This document shows, piece by piece, positions 24,919 to 34,194 of a DNA stretch of 64,000 nt. Each line of letters starts with the position of its first letter. Position 1 is the stretch's first letter. The notes beneath the pieces were generated by a model. The model was not told where the DNA came from. It worked only from the letters and a program-made list of their open reading frames with translations, and searched no databases. Made by a program: the position numbers and the translations under genes. The DNA is from Rhizobium skierniewicense (GTDB taxonomy: Bacteria; Pseudomonadota; Alphaproteobacteria; Rhizobiales; Rhizobiaceae), in the NCBI RefSeq assembly GCF_014196515.1, contig NZ_JACIDV010000002.1:62001-126000 (forward strand), written 5' to 3'.

Positions 24919-26006
24919 TGAGCGGAATTTTTTCCTCGATTGGTCGGCGCGGCCTCTTCCTGATGGACCCGGAAGTGGCGCATGGCATGTCGATTACCGC
25001 GTTGCGCTCAGGCTTTATTCCCACCTGCCACGTCCCGCATGATCCGCGCCTGCAGCAGACCGTCGCGGGCCTTGTGTTTCCCAACCCGCTCGGCATGGCG
25101 GCGGGCTATGACAAGAACGCGGAAGTGCCGGGTCCCCTCTTGAAGCTGGGGTTTGGTTTTACCGAAATCGGGACCGTGACCCCACGAGCTCAATCGGGCA
25201 ATCCCAAGCCGCGGATTTTCCGTCTGGTGGAAAACGATGCCGTCATCAACCGTCTGGGTTTCAACAATGAGGGGCATGCCGCGGCACTTGCGCGTCTCAT
25301 CGCAGCGGGGCTTCGCGGCATCGTCGGTGTCAATATCGGAGCCAATAAGGACAGCGAAGATCGGATTTCAGATTATGTGAAGGGCATCGAGACCTTCGCG
25401 TCTGTCGCGTCCTACTTCACCGCCAACATTTCCTCGCCCAACACGCCGGGCCTGCGTGATTTACAGGCCCGTGAAGGTCTGTCGGCTCTTTTGAAAGCGG
25501 TACTGGAAACACGCGATACCGAGGCGCAAAAGCTCAACAGGTCCATCCCGGTCTTCCTGAAAATTGCGCCTGATCTGACCGAGGAAGGGCTTGACGATAT
25601 CGCCGCGGAAGCCTTGGCGCATAATCTCGATGGTCTGATCGTCTCGAATACAACGCTCTCCCGTACAGGCCTCACACCCGGCCAGAACAACGGTGAAACC
25701 GGTGGTCTTTCCGGTAAGCCGCTGTTTGATCTGTCCACCACGGTTCTGGCCAAGATGCGCAGGCGCGTGGGCCCCGCCATGCCCATCATCGGCGTTGGCG
25801 GCGTTTCATCGGCTGAAACCGCACTGGAAAAAATCCGCGCAGGTGCAGACCTTGTGCAGCTATATTCCTGCATGGTGTATGAGGGGCCAGCTCTGCCGGG
25901 TAAAATCGTGCGCGGCCTGTCAACGCTCGTGGCGAAAGAGCAGGTCGGCAATATCCGCGACCTGCGCGATACCACAATGGAAAAATGGGCGGAGCGGACG
26001 CTTTAG
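24915..26006 (+). CDS. pyrD: Dihydroorotate dehydrogenase, quinone type
   Basis: This 363-residue enzyme oxidises dihydroorotate to orotate in pyrimidine synthesis and passes electrons to quinone at the membrane. Visible landmarks are the N-terminal amphipathic extension of class 2 enzymes, NPLGMAAGYDKNAE (FMN site), RLGFNNEG, NISSPNTPGLR (catalytic Ser), and GVGGVSSAE (phosphate-binding). Length fits class 2. It is translationally coupled to the DUF952 gene. Confidence 0.95.
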   Translation: MMSGIFSSIGRRGLFLMDPEVAHGMSITALRSGFIPTCHVPHDPRLQQTVAGLVFPNPLGMAAGYDKNAEVPGPLLKLGFGFTEIGTVTPRAQSGNPKPRIFRLVENDAVINRLGFNNEGHAAALARLIAAGLRGIVGVNIGANKDSEDRISDYVKGIETFASVASYFTANISSPNTPGLRDLQAREGLSALLKAVLETRDTEAQKLNRSIPVFLKIAPDLTEEGLDDIAAEALAHNLDGLIVSNTTLSRTGLTPGQNNGETGGLSGKPLFDLSTTVLAKMRRRVGPAMPIIGVGGVSSAETALEKIRAGADLVQLYSCMVYEGPALPGKIVRGLSTLVAKEQVGNIRDLRDTTMEKWAERTL

Positions 26007-26026
26007 TCCGCGCCACGGCGAAGCAA

Positions 26027-26524
26027 TTACCGACACAGCACCATGGCCCAATACGGCCTGTTCTTCGCGCTCGCATCATAGGCAACCGCCACTCCCAGGC
26101 CGCCATAGTTGCCCAGCATGTTTTCCAGATGGTGCGGAGAGCTGATCCAGGCCTTCACCACGCGCTCGACCGTATCCTGTCCTGCAGCTACATTTTCGGC
26201 GGCGGGGAGGGGAACGCCTCCGTCCTTCATGCGAATGAGAAAGCTGTCCGTCAGGCCGATGAGATGCGCCATCTTCTGGGCTTTGACCATGCGGTTTGCC
26301 TGGTAGGCGGCGGCCTGTTGCGCGGCGCTGTTGGCTGAGAGCGTGGAAAGCCCTCTGGAACGACGAAGCTCGTTGACCATGGGAAGCGCTGAAGCAGTCT
26401 CGTCTCGCGTACCGGAGGCGATGCCTTTGTTGGTGGGCGCCGAGACGCAGGCGGAAAGGGCGGCACCAGCCGAAGCCAGCACGAAGCCGCGCCGTGAAAA
26501 GGTGAACAAGGACTGTTGGGTCAT
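26027..26524 (-). CDS. CAP domain (SCP-like) lipoprotein
   Basis: This protein of about 165 residues has a RRGFVLASAGAALSAC signal, combining a twin-arginine-like start with a lipobox (Cys about residue 26). The mature part is a bacterial CAP domain: MVNELRRSRGLSTLSANSAA, QKMAHL, AAENVAAGQ, WISSPHHLENML and the final YWAMVLC. Function unknown; bacterial CAP proteins may be proteases or bind lipids. The start overlaps the DUF6460 stop. Confidence 0.88.
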   Translation of the reverse strand: MTQQSLFTFSRRGFVLASAGAALSACVSAPTNKGIASGTRDETASALPMVNELRRSRGLSTLSANSAAQQAAAYQANRMVKAQKMAHLIGLTDSFLIRMKDGGVPLPAAENVAAGQDTVERVVKAWISSPHHLENMLGNYGGLGVAVAYDASAKNRPYWAMVLCR

Positions 26525-26790
26525 CAGCGGCGGAAGCTCAAAAGGCGAAGGATGATGAAGACTGGCACGACGATGATGGCACCCGCCAGCAGGTAGTCTC
26601 CAATACTGCCCAAGGCGCGGAAGCCGCTGTGCCAGATATCGAGTATGAAATCCCGAACGCCATAAATGATGTTCCAAGGTGTCAGGCCAAACACAGCCAT
26701 GACGAACCCAACGATCAGGGACACGACGAGCAATTTGACGATTGTCCGCGCCACGCTATCACCCAGCACCTTATCGACCCCACCGGCCAT
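26524..26790 (-). CDS. DUF6460 family membrane protein
   Basis: This 88-residue protein has two hydrophobic segments (KLLVVSLIVGFVMAVFGLTP and YLLAGAIIVVPVFIILRLL) with a conserved-looking WNIIYGV stretch between them. It is a small inner membrane protein of unknown function, found upstream of the CAP gene in related rhizobia. I chose ATG 26790 with GAGGAG eight bases upstream. Confidence 0.75.
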   Translation of the reverse strand: MAGGVDKVLGDSVARTIVKLLVVSLIVGFVMAVFGLTPWNIIYGVRDFILDIWHSGFRALGSIGDYLLAGAIIVVPVFIILRLLSFRR

Positions 26791-26949
26791 CAGCAAATCT
26801 CCTCAATTTCAGCCAGGACATATGAAGCCAGGCGCGTCGATGCAAGTTATGACGCGTTCTGGGCGCGCCGTTTGTCGCTGCCATGAAATAGGACTTGAGT
26901 TTTTTTATGGCTTGATGAAAGACAACCTACCTCTTTCAGGAAAGTGCGG

Positions 26950-27891
26950 ATGGCCCCACACCAGTTTTCGTCCGGTGATGCGATTGCAGACCGGCGCGCC
27001 GATTATGCCCGCATGCTGGCGGAAAGCGCAGATCACGCCGCCGCTGCAGAATTGATGGAGCAGGCGCTGGAGCTTACCCCGTCATGGGCCGCCGGTTGGG
27101 TGCAGCTGGGAGACTATTGCGAGAAGGCAGGACTGACCGAAAAGGCTATCGCGGCCTATGAAACCGTCGACACATTGGACGTCGAGGGAATTTTCGCAGC
27201 TCCCCTGAAACTGGCCGTGCTGGGAGCCGCCGAGACGCCCGAACAGCCGCCGAGCGCCTATATCGAGGGTCTGTTTGATGATTACGCCGACCGTTTCGAA
27301 ACCTCACTCGTGAAAAAGCTGGACTATAGCGTCCCGCAAAAACTGGCCGCGCTGATCGAAATGGCAAAACCTTCGGCGGGTTTTAACTGCGTTGTCGACA
27401 TCGGGTGTGGTACCGGCCTGCTCGGTCTGGAAATCGTCGATTGGACGCACCGCCTCGAGGGCTTCGACATTTCCACGAACATGCTGGCAAAAGCCGAAGA
27501 AAAAGCGATTTACCACCATTTGGCACAGACTGATCTTTCCCTTTCCGCCGAAGCGTCCGGCCTGTTTGCCGGCGATCTTGCCCGTCACCGCGCCGATCTG
27601 GTCGCGGCGGCGGATGTGATGATGTATCTCGGCAGTCTGGAAACGGTTATGCCACTGGTTCTCGCGCTCTTGGCACCGGGCGGAACATTCGCCTTTTCAG
27701 TGGAGGACGCGGGCAACGACGAGGGCTTCGTTCTCCAGCCTTCGCTGCGCTATGCCCATTCTGAGCGCTACATCACAAGTTTGTTGAGCGTATCCGGTTT
27801 TCAAATGCTGGAATCCCGAAAAACCACCATTCGCAAGGACGCCGGAAAACCCCTTTCCGGCATTCTGTTTCTTGCCAGAAAAGCCGCCTGA
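26950..27891 (+). CDS. TPR-containing SAM-dependent methyltransferase
   Basis: This protein of about 313 residues has N-terminal TPR-like helices (residues 15 to 75, including LTPSWAAGWVQLGDYCEKAG) and a C-terminal class I methyltransferase domain with CVVDIGCGTGLLG near residue 150 as SAM-binding motif I. The substrate is unknown. The ATG at 26950 has AGGAAA eight bases upstream; a GTG at 26944 is also possible. Confidence 0.85.
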   Translation: MAPHQFSSGDAIADRRADYARMLAESADHAAAAELMEQALELTPSWAAGWVQLGDYCEKAGLTEKAIAAYETVDTLDVEGIFAAPLKLAVLGAAETPEQPPSAYIEGLFDDYADRFETSLVKKLDYSVPQKLAALIEMAKPSAGFNCVVDIGCGTGLLGLEIVDWTHRLEGFDISTNMLAKAEEKAIYHHLAQTDLSLSAEASGLFAGDLARHRADLVAAADVMMYLGSLETVMPLVLALLAPGGTFAFSVEDAGNDEGFVLQPSLRYAHSERYITSLLSVSGFQMLESRKTTIRKDAGKPLSGILFLARKAA

Positions 27892-28064
27892 TCTTTTCGT
27901 TTCTTGCCTTTTTATCGATAGGTCAGCCCTGCTTACATATCCACATTGAAACGCAGCCTGTTGCGGTGCAAAATGCAGCATATCCGGCTGGTCTCACCTG
28001 CAATAAGGTGACACGGCAAAGCAGTTTCAGACAGCACAGACAGTTTCATTCCGGGGTAACGCGC

Positions 28065-28703
28065 ATGGCATTCACGAGAAGCGTTTATGGCATGTGGAGC
28101 GCCGATCCCGCAAAGCATGCGCCGCTGGAAGACATCCAAGGGATCGTCACAGGCAGCATCGTATCGGCGCTTGGCTTCTATCTTCTTGCCAGGGTCGGCC
28201 TGCTCACCGGCGGAACGGCAGGCGTCGCATTTCTCATTCACTATGCCTTCGGCATCAGCTTCGGCCTGCTGTTCTTCCTCGTCAATCTGCCGTTCTATTA
28301 TCTGTCCTTCCGCCGTCTTGGCCTCGCCTTTTCACTCAAGACCTTCATCGCCATCGGCCTCGTGTCGGTACTGACGGAACTGGAAAGCCGCTGGATGGTG
28401 GTGGAAAGCATCAATCCGCTCTGGGCCGCTTTGCTTGGCGGGCTTCTCCTGGGTTACGGGCTTCTGGCACTGTACCGCCACCGCGCCAGTCTTGGCGGCA
28501 TCGGCATTCTGGCGATTTACATTCAGGATCGTTTCGGCATCCGCGCAGGTCTCATTCAGCTTGCCTTCGACAGCTGCGTGATGATTGCCGCTTTTGCGGT
28601 CATCAACCCTGAGACGGTGCTGTACTCCATCGTCGGTGCTTTTGTGCTCAACCTCTTCCTTGCGATCAACCATCGCTCGGATCGTTACATCGTCGTGCGC
28701 TGA
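28065..28703 (+). CDS. YitT family membrane protein (copy 1)
   Basis: This 212-residue protein has the YitT/DUF161 membrane pattern: LEDIQGIVTGSIVSALGFYL, GLLTGGTAGVAFL, FFLVNLPFYYLSF, and several later segments. It lacks the cytoplasmic DUF2179 domain found in longer YitT proteins. Function unknown, possibly transport. It is followed after 46 bases by a paralogue of the same organisation. Confidence 0.85.
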   Translation: MAFTRSVYGMWSADPAKHAPLEDIQGIVTGSIVSALGFYLLARVGLLTGGTAGVAFLIHYAFGISFGLLFFLVNLPFYYLSFRRLGLAFSLKTFIAIGLVSVLTELESRWMVVESINPLWAALLGGLLLGYGLLALYRHRASLGGIGILAIYIQDRFGIRAGLIQLAFDSCVMIAAFAVINPETVLYSIVGAFVLNLFLAINHRSDRYIVVR

Positions 28704-28749
28704 ACGCTTGAAATTTCTCTCCATGCGGCGCAAGGAGGAGAGACGCAAT

Positions 28750-29403
28750 GTGGGAACGATGATGAGCGATGTAGCAGAGCGCAAGCGCAACCGGTTTTGG
28801 GCATCCACCTCGGATAAGCACTCTGTCGTCGAAGACGCGCAGGCCGTCATTGCTGGCAGCATGCTCGTCTCGCTCGGCGTCGTACTCTTATCCGGCGGTG
28901 GCCTTTTGACCGGCGGTGTGGTGGGTGTGGCTTTCCTGTTGCATTATGCAACGGGCGTCAGCTTCGGTCTTCTCTTCTTCCTTGTCAATCTACCATTTTA
29001 CTATATCGCGTTTCGTCGCCTTGGCCTTGCCTTCACCATAAAGACCTTCTGTGCCGTGGCGCTGACATCGGTCCTGTCGGAATATCTTCCGCATCTGATC
29101 GTGCTACAAAACGTCAACCCCGTCATCGCGGCTCTGTTTGGCGGCTTGACCGTGGCGGCAGGCATGCTGGCGCTGTTTCGCCACCGTGCCAGCCTCGGAG
29201 GCTTTGGAATTCTGGCGCTCTATCTGCAGGATCGGTTTGGCATTCGTGCCGGGCTGGCGCAGATGGCATTCGATTGTACGGTGCTCTTCTGCGCGTTCTT
29301 CGTCGCAACGCCGTTCATCATCCTGTGTTCCATCCTCGGCGCGTTGATCATGAACCTCGTCATCGCCGTTAATCACCGAAACGACCGCTATATCGCGATG
29401 TAA
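28750..29403 (+). CDS. YitT family membrane protein (copy 2)
   Basis: This protein of about 217 residues is a paralogue of the upstream gene with the same motifs (GGGLLTGGVVGVAFLLHYATG, FFLVNLPFYYIAFRRLGLAF, RHRASLGGFGILALYLQDRF). The C-terminal half is most alike, ending NHRNDRYI in place of NHRSDRYI. I prefer GTG 28750, which has AAGGAGGAG nine bases upstream; ATG 28759 lacks such a site. Confidence 0.85.
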   Translation: MGTMMSDVAERKRNRFWASTSDKHSVVEDAQAVIAGSMLVSLGVVLLSGGGLLTGGVVGVAFLLHYATGVSFGLLFFLVNLPFYYIAFRRLGLAFTIKTFCAVALTSVLSEYLPHLIVLQNVNPVIAALFGGLTVAAGMLALFRHRASLGGFGILALYLQDRFGIRAGLAQMAFDCTVLFCAFFVATPFIILCSILGALIMNLVIAVNHRNDRYIAM

Positions 29404-29463
29404 GGCCCTTCTTTTTCAGTCCGCTTTCCCTACTTTAGGGGAGTGAAACACACAGAGCCTCCC

Positions 29464-31962
29464 ATGACCGGCCAGAATGTCGGAACCTTGCCTCTCTCGT
29501 TCCAGACATGGTTCGACGAGAAGGGCTGGAGCCCGCGCGCCCACCAGTTAGAGTTATCGGCCCGCGCCCAAGCTGGCGAAAATATGCTGCTGATTGCACC
29601 GACTGGAGCGGGAAAGACGCTGGGCGGTTTCATGGCTTCGCTGACAGACCTTACGCGGCGCGGCAAGGTGCCACCGGGCTCTGCCTTCGTTGGCGTCCAC
29701 ACGCTTTATATCTCGCCGCTGAAGGCGCTAGCCGTGGATATCGAGCGCAATCTCATGAAGCCGGTGACGGAGATGGGTCTGCCCATTTCGGTCGAAACCC
29801 GCACGGGCGACACGCCGCAATCCAAACGCCAGCGCCAGAAGCTGAAACCACCGGATATTCTGCTGACGACGCCGGAACAGGTCTCGCTGCTACTTGCCAA
29901 CAAGGAAGCCGAGCGCTTTTTCAAGGACCTGAAATATGTGGTGCTGGACGAGTTACACTCGCTCGTCACCTCCAAGCGCGGCCATCTCCTGTCGCTGGCC
30001 ATCGCCCGTATTCGCAAACATGCACCCGGCATGCGCACCATCGGTCTTTCCGCCACGGTGGCCGATCCCATGGATTTGCAACGCTATCTTAGTCCGCAGG
30101 TGAAGGGTGAGCCGCCGGCCGGTCTCATCACGGTCGATGGTGGCGCAAAACCCGATATCGCCATTTTGGGCACCGAAGAGCGTATTCCATGGTCCGGACA
30201 TTCGGCGCGATATGCCATGCAGGATCTCTATCCGGCATTAAAATCGCACAAGACGACACTGATATTCGTCAACACCCGCTCGCAGGCGGAGCGCATCTTT
30301 CAGGAGCTCTGGACCATCAACGACGACAATCTGCCGATTGCGTTGCATCACGGCTCACTGGATGCGGGACAGCGCCGCAAGGTCGAAGCGGCCATGGCGG
30401 ACAACAAGCTGCGGGCGGTTGTCGCCACCTCAACACTCGATCTCGGTATCGACTGGGGTGACGTTGATCTCGTGGTGCATGTGGGCGCGCCGAAGGGCGC
30501 AAGCCGTCTGGCCCAGCGCATAGGCCGGTCCAATCACCGTATGGATGAGCCTTCCAAGGCCATTCTGGTGCCCGCGAACCGTTTCGAGGTCATGGAGTGC
30601 CGCGCAGCGCTGGATGCGAACTATGTCGGCGCGCAGGATACGCCACCGATAGCTGAGGGCGCGCTGGATGTTCTGGCGCAACACGTCCTCGGGATGGCCT
30701 GCGCCGAGCCCTTCGACGCCGATGAGCTTTACCGCGAAGTCACCAGTGCCTCTCCCTATGCCAGCTTGCCCCGCGAAACCTTCGACCGCGTCGTAGATTT
30801 TACGGCGACCGGCGGTTATGCGCTGCGCACCTATGAGCGTTATGCCCGCATTCGCCAGACGAAGGATGGTCTGTGGCGCGTTTCCAACCAGCAGGTCGCC
30901 ATGCAGTACCGTCTCAACCTCGGCACCATCGTCGAGGCGGCGGAACTCAATGTCCGCATGGTCAAGCGTAATGCCAAGGGCACGGTCGGGCGCGGCGGCA
31001 TGTCGCTGGGCAAGGTGGAGGAGCATTTTCTCGAACAATTGGTGCAGGGGGATACATTTCTGTTCGCGGGCAAGGTGCTGCGCTTTGAAGGCATCCGCGA
31101 AAACGAATGCCTCGTCAGCCAGGCCTTTTCCATGGACCCTAAAATCCCGTCCTATGCGGGCGGCAAGTTTCCGCTCTCCACCTATCTGGCAGACCAAGTG
31201 CGCTCCATGCTGGCGGACCCTGCGCGTTGGAACGCCCTGCCGGATCAGGTGCGCGACTGGCTGGCCATCCAGAAAGAGAAGTCGATCATACCCAAACGCG
31301 ATGAGTTGCTGGTCGAGACCTTCCCGTTCCGCAAACGTTTCTTCATGGTCATGTATCCGTTCGAAGGGCGGCTAGCGCACCAGACGCTCGGCATGCTTTT
31401 GACACGGCGGCTGGAGCGGGCAGGGGCGAAACCCATGGGCTTTGTCGCCACCGATTATTCTCTGGCCATCTGGGCGCTGGAAGATATCGGCTCGCGTCTG
31501 CAATCGAACCGTCTGTCGCTGCCCGACCTGTTGGACGAGGATATGCTGGGTGATGATCTGGAAGCATGGCTGGACGAATCCTTCATGCTCAAGCGCACCT
31601 TCCGCAACTGCGCCGTCATTGCGGGACTTATCGAGCGACGTCATCCCGGCAAGGAAAAGACCGGGCGACAGGTCACGGTGTCCGCAGATCTTATTTATGA
31701 CGTTCTTCGCAGCCATGAGCCCGACCACATCCTGCTGGAGGCCACGCGTCGCGATGCCGCATCGGGACTTTTGGACATTGGCCGTCTTGGCGATATGCTA
31801 AGGCGAATCAAGGGACACACTACCCATTGCGCTTTGGAGCATGTCTCGCCGCTGGCCGTTCCGGTCATGATGGAAATCGGGCGTGAGACGGTACCGGGCC
31901 AGGCCATGGATGACGTGCTGGCAGAGGCCGCCGATGAGCTGATTGCGGATGCAATGTCATGA
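29464..31962 (+). CDS. Ligase-associated DEXH-box helicase (Lhr-like)
   Basis: This 832-residue helicase has Walker A APTGAGKT near residues 45 to 52, a DELH box near 160, motif III GLSATVADP, and motif VI RIGRSNHRMD. The C-terminal Lhr-specific region follows. It belongs to the group usually encoded with an ATP-dependent ligase, an exonuclease and PdeM in a DNA damage cluster. Here PdeM follows, but no ligase or exonuclease is in view. Start is uncertain (ATG 29464 or GTG 29443). Confidence 0.92.
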   Translation: MTGQNVGTLPLSFQTWFDEKGWSPRAHQLELSARAQAGENMLLIAPTGAGKTLGGFMASLTDLTRRGKVPPGSAFVGVHTLYISPLKALAVDIERNLMKPVTEMGLPISVETRTGDTPQSKRQRQKLKPPDILLTTPEQVSLLLANKEAERFFKDLKYVVLDELHSLVTSKRGHLLSLAIARIRKHAPGMRTIGLSATVADPMDLQRYLSPQVKGEPPAGLITVDGGAKPDIAILGTEERIPWSGHSARYAMQDLYPALKSHKTTLIFVNTRSQAERIFQELWTINDDNLPIALHHGSLDAGQRRKVEAAMADNKLRAVVATSTLDLGIDWGDVDLVVHVGAPKGASRLAQRIGRSNHRMDEPSKAILVPANRFEVMECRAALDANYVGAQDTPPIAEGALDVLAQHVLGMACAEPFDADELYREVTSASPYASLPRETFDRVVDFTATGGYALRTYERYARIRQTKDGLWRVSNQQVAMQYRLNLGTIVEAAELNVRMVKRNAKGTVGRGGMSLGKVEEHFLEQLVQGDTFLFAGKVLRFEGIRENECLVSQAFSMDPKIPSYAGGKFPLSTYLADQVRSMLADPARWNALPDQVRDWLAIQKEKSIIPKRDELLVETFPFRKRFFMVMYPFEGRLAHQTLGMLLTRRLERAGAKPMGFVATDYSLAIWALEDIGSRLQSNRLSLPDLLDEDMLGDDLEAWLDESFMLKRTFRNCAVIAGLIERRHPGKEKTGRQVTVSADLIYDVLRSHEPDHILLEATRRDAASGLLDIGRLGDMLRRIKGHTTHCALEHVSPLAVPVMMEIGRETVPGQAMDDVLAEAADELIADAMS

Positions 31963-31969
31963 TGCATCG

Positions 31970-32084
31970 GCCACTAAAGCATGTCGCGTTTCATTGTCCT
32001 CAATGAAACGATAACGTACATGCGACAAAACAAGAGCTAAAGCGTGTCGCAGTGAATCCTATTCACAGAGGCACGCTTTAGAAG
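31970..32084. repeat. Rhizobial-type intergenic palindromic repeat
   Basis: Two palindromes lie between the helicase and pdeM genes. The first has CGTTTCATTG and CAATGAAACG around a TCCT loop (31987 to 32010), flanked by GCATGTCGC and TGCGACA. The second has arms CTAAAGCGTG and CACGCTTTAG (32037 to 32081) with an inner GTGAAT/ATTCAC pair. Such elements with AAAGCATGTCGC are scattered in Agrobacterium and Rhizobium genomes; role unknown. Confidence 0.7.
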
Positions 32085-32104
32085 ATGAAGGACAAAACCG
32101 AAAC

Positions 32105-32833
32105 GTGCTGAGCAGACTTGCCTTGAGCGATAAATTTGCCACAGGCTTTGAATGCCTGGGCTCTGAAACGGACATCAATGGTGTCGCCGGCTGGTGCGAT
32201 CCGCTGGGAGGTCTTTATCTGCCGGACCTGTCCCTGCTGGTCGTGTCTGATCTGCACTTGGAAAAGGGTGCGGCTTTTGCCCGCCGTGGACGGCTTTTAC
32301 CGCCCTACGACACGATCGCAACCCTCAAGATCCTTGCCTCTCTTGTCTCCCGCTACGATCCGAAAATCGTCGTCAGCCTCGGCGATAATTTCCATGACCG
32401 CATCGGCTCAACGCATTTGCCGTTGCCGCTTCGTGATCTCATCAAGGAGATGGCCAAGGGTCGCGAGTGGATCTGGATCAATGGCAACCACGATCCCGAT
32501 GGTACCGTGGATTTGCCGGGCGCCTCGACCGACGAGATGGTCTACGGCAACCTTGTCTTCCGGCATGAGCCGAAATCCGGTGTCTGCGTGGGTGAAATCG
32601 CCGGCCACCTTCACCCAGCCGCGACGGTGCGTCGCCGCGACAAATCCGTTCGCCGTCCGTGTTTCGCAACCGATGGCGCGCGTATGCTCATGCCTGCCTT
32701 CGGCGTTTTGAGCGGCGGTCTGGATTTGCGGCATAGGGCGATGCAGGGCCTGTTCGATCACACGTCTCTCGTTGCGCATCTGCTCGGTCGGGAGCGGATT
32801 TACTCGGTGCGTTTCGCCAATCTTCTGGGATAA
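32105..32833 (+). CDS. pdeM: Ligase-associated DNA damage response endonuclease PdeM
   Basis: This 242-residue metallophosphoesterase shows all five metal motifs: SDLHLEKG, SLGDNFHD, INGNHD, FRHEP and GHLHP. PdeM proteins act with the ligase-associated helicase. The start is GTG at 32105; a later start is possible as the first 30 residues are not needed for the fold. The palindromic repeat separates it from the helicase gene. Confidence 0.88.
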   Translation: MLSRLALSDKFATGFECLGSETDINGVAGWCDPLGGLYLPDLSLLVVSDLHLEKGAAFARRGRLLPPYDTIATLKILASLVSRYDPKIVVSLGDNFHDRIGSTHLPLPLRDLIKEMAKGREWIWINGNHDPDGTVDLPGASTDEMVYGNLVFRHEPKSGVCVGEIAGHLHPAATVRRRDKSVRRPCFATDGARMLMPAFGVLSGGLDLRHRAMQGLFDHTSLVAHLLGRERIYSVRFANLLG

Positions 32834-32840
32834 TAGCGTC

Positions 32841-34124
32841 TCAGTGATAGACGTATGGCGCGACGGCGCTTTTGTCGATCTTCACCTTTGCCAATGTCAG
32901 GAAACGATCGAGCGGACAGGCTCCGTCTTTAACTTCTCCTTCGCACCCAGGCATGGCTACCGCAGCCTGAAGCGGGGGCGATTTGTCGTCAATCACCGAG
33001 GCATTGCGGATCTGGTCGAGCGAGGGCGCAACGAAACCCATTCGGACATAGGGTTTCCCGTCTGCGTCGTGAAGGCGCTCGAAGGTCAGAGCGCCTGTCG
33101 GCGGCGTCTCATCATCGAGATAGGGTGGGATTTTCCAGTGGATGCCAAGCAGCGTTGCCAACTCGGCCTGCTGGGTGTCGCTGCCCATAAGCAACAGGAA
33201 CTTCGCGTCCGGCGGGCCACCCGCTGGGGGGGTCTTGTCCAGTGCGAGAAGAAGCTGATTGAGAAAATTCGAACCATCGCGTTGCGCGATATAGGGCACG
33301 CGGTTGCTGAGATCATATTTGATCTGCCGCAGTTGCGACAATCGGATGATATCGGCTGCTGCGGATGCTTTGCCGAAGGCCACCTCATCAGCCGGAAAAC
33401 CGTTGGCATATTGCAGCAGAAAGACCTGAGCAAGGGTGCCCGCCTCGGCTAGCGGTCCTTTCAGGCTGACGCTTGCTGGCTTGTCGCCCTTGTCCTTTTT
33501 GACCTCGATGGACCACGGCCGGTTCTGTAACGAGCAGTCGCTACCGGCTGCATCGCATCCGAGGATCGCATCCATCTCCCTCATCAGCGGTGCTGCCTTT
33601 TGCTTGGCCGCATCAAGACTGTCGCCCGCCGCTTCCAGAATGGCGGCTTCCGCTGTGTCTGTATCGATGGCACCGAGTGCCGTCTCGGACGCATCATATA
33701 GCGGGTCCGGGCCATCGCCGGATGCATGGCCAACCGTCAGGCCACAGCCCGGAAACATGGTCGAAAGAATGACATTGCCGGTGTCGATGGTGCGCTGGAC
33801 GGTGCTGTTACCCCACGAGAAAACGCTCTCCTTTGCAGGGCAGCCCGTCTCTGGGACTAGCCCCTTGGCGGCCAGCATGCCATGCTCCCACCTCGCCAGT
33901 TGCGCCGCTGCTGTGGCTCCGTGCGACGTCAGCGCCCCATCTGGCGTGTTCCACACCGGCCACTGCTTTGCCGACATGCGGGCAAGTTCTTTGCTACTGG
34001 TCTGCGGGCGCACCCCGTGTCGCATCACGGCGACAAATTTGTCACTGACAAGCGTCTCGCAAACCGCAGGGCCAGACATCAGGCAGATTAGAAACGTGGC
34101 AGACAAAGTCCGTTTGATGTCCAT
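32841..34124 (-). CDS. Histidine-type acid phosphatase, secreted (phytase-like)
   Basis: This 427-residue protein has a signal peptide and the RHGVRPQT motif of branch 2 histidine phosphatases (catalytic His in VMRHG). The C-terminal acid motif, usually HD, appears as GSDTQQAE. It should hydrolyse phosphate monoesters such as glucose-1-phosphate or phytate in the periplasm. Eight cysteines in the mature part suggest disulfides. The stop is convergent with pdeM and only seven bases away. Confidence 0.88.
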   Translation of the reverse strand: MDIKRTLSATFLICLMSGPAVCETLVSDKFVAVMRHGVRPQTSSKELARMSAKQWPVWNTPDGALTSHGATAAAQLARWEHGMLAAKGLVPETGCPAKESVFSWGNSTVQRTIDTGNVILSTMFPGCGLTVGHASGDGPDPLYDASETALGAIDTDTAEAAILEAAGDSLDAAKQKAAPLMREMDAILGCDAAGSDCSLQNRPWSIEVKKDKGDKPASVSLKGPLAEAGTLAQVFLLQYANGFPADEVAFGKASAAADIIRLSQLRQIKYDLSNRVPYIAQRDGSNFLNQLLLALDKTPPAGGPPDAKFLLLMGSDTQQAELATLLGIHWKIPPYLDDETPPTGALTFERLHDADGKPYVRMGFVAPSLDQIRNASVIDDKSPPLQAAVAMPGCEGEVKDGACPLDRFLTLAKVKIDKSAVAPYVYH

Positions 34125-34194
34125 GTCGTCGTCCTGCGCCTGTGAAAGGAGACACCACAGATAGGATCGCTTTGTGAACCTTTTGTGACCGTAT

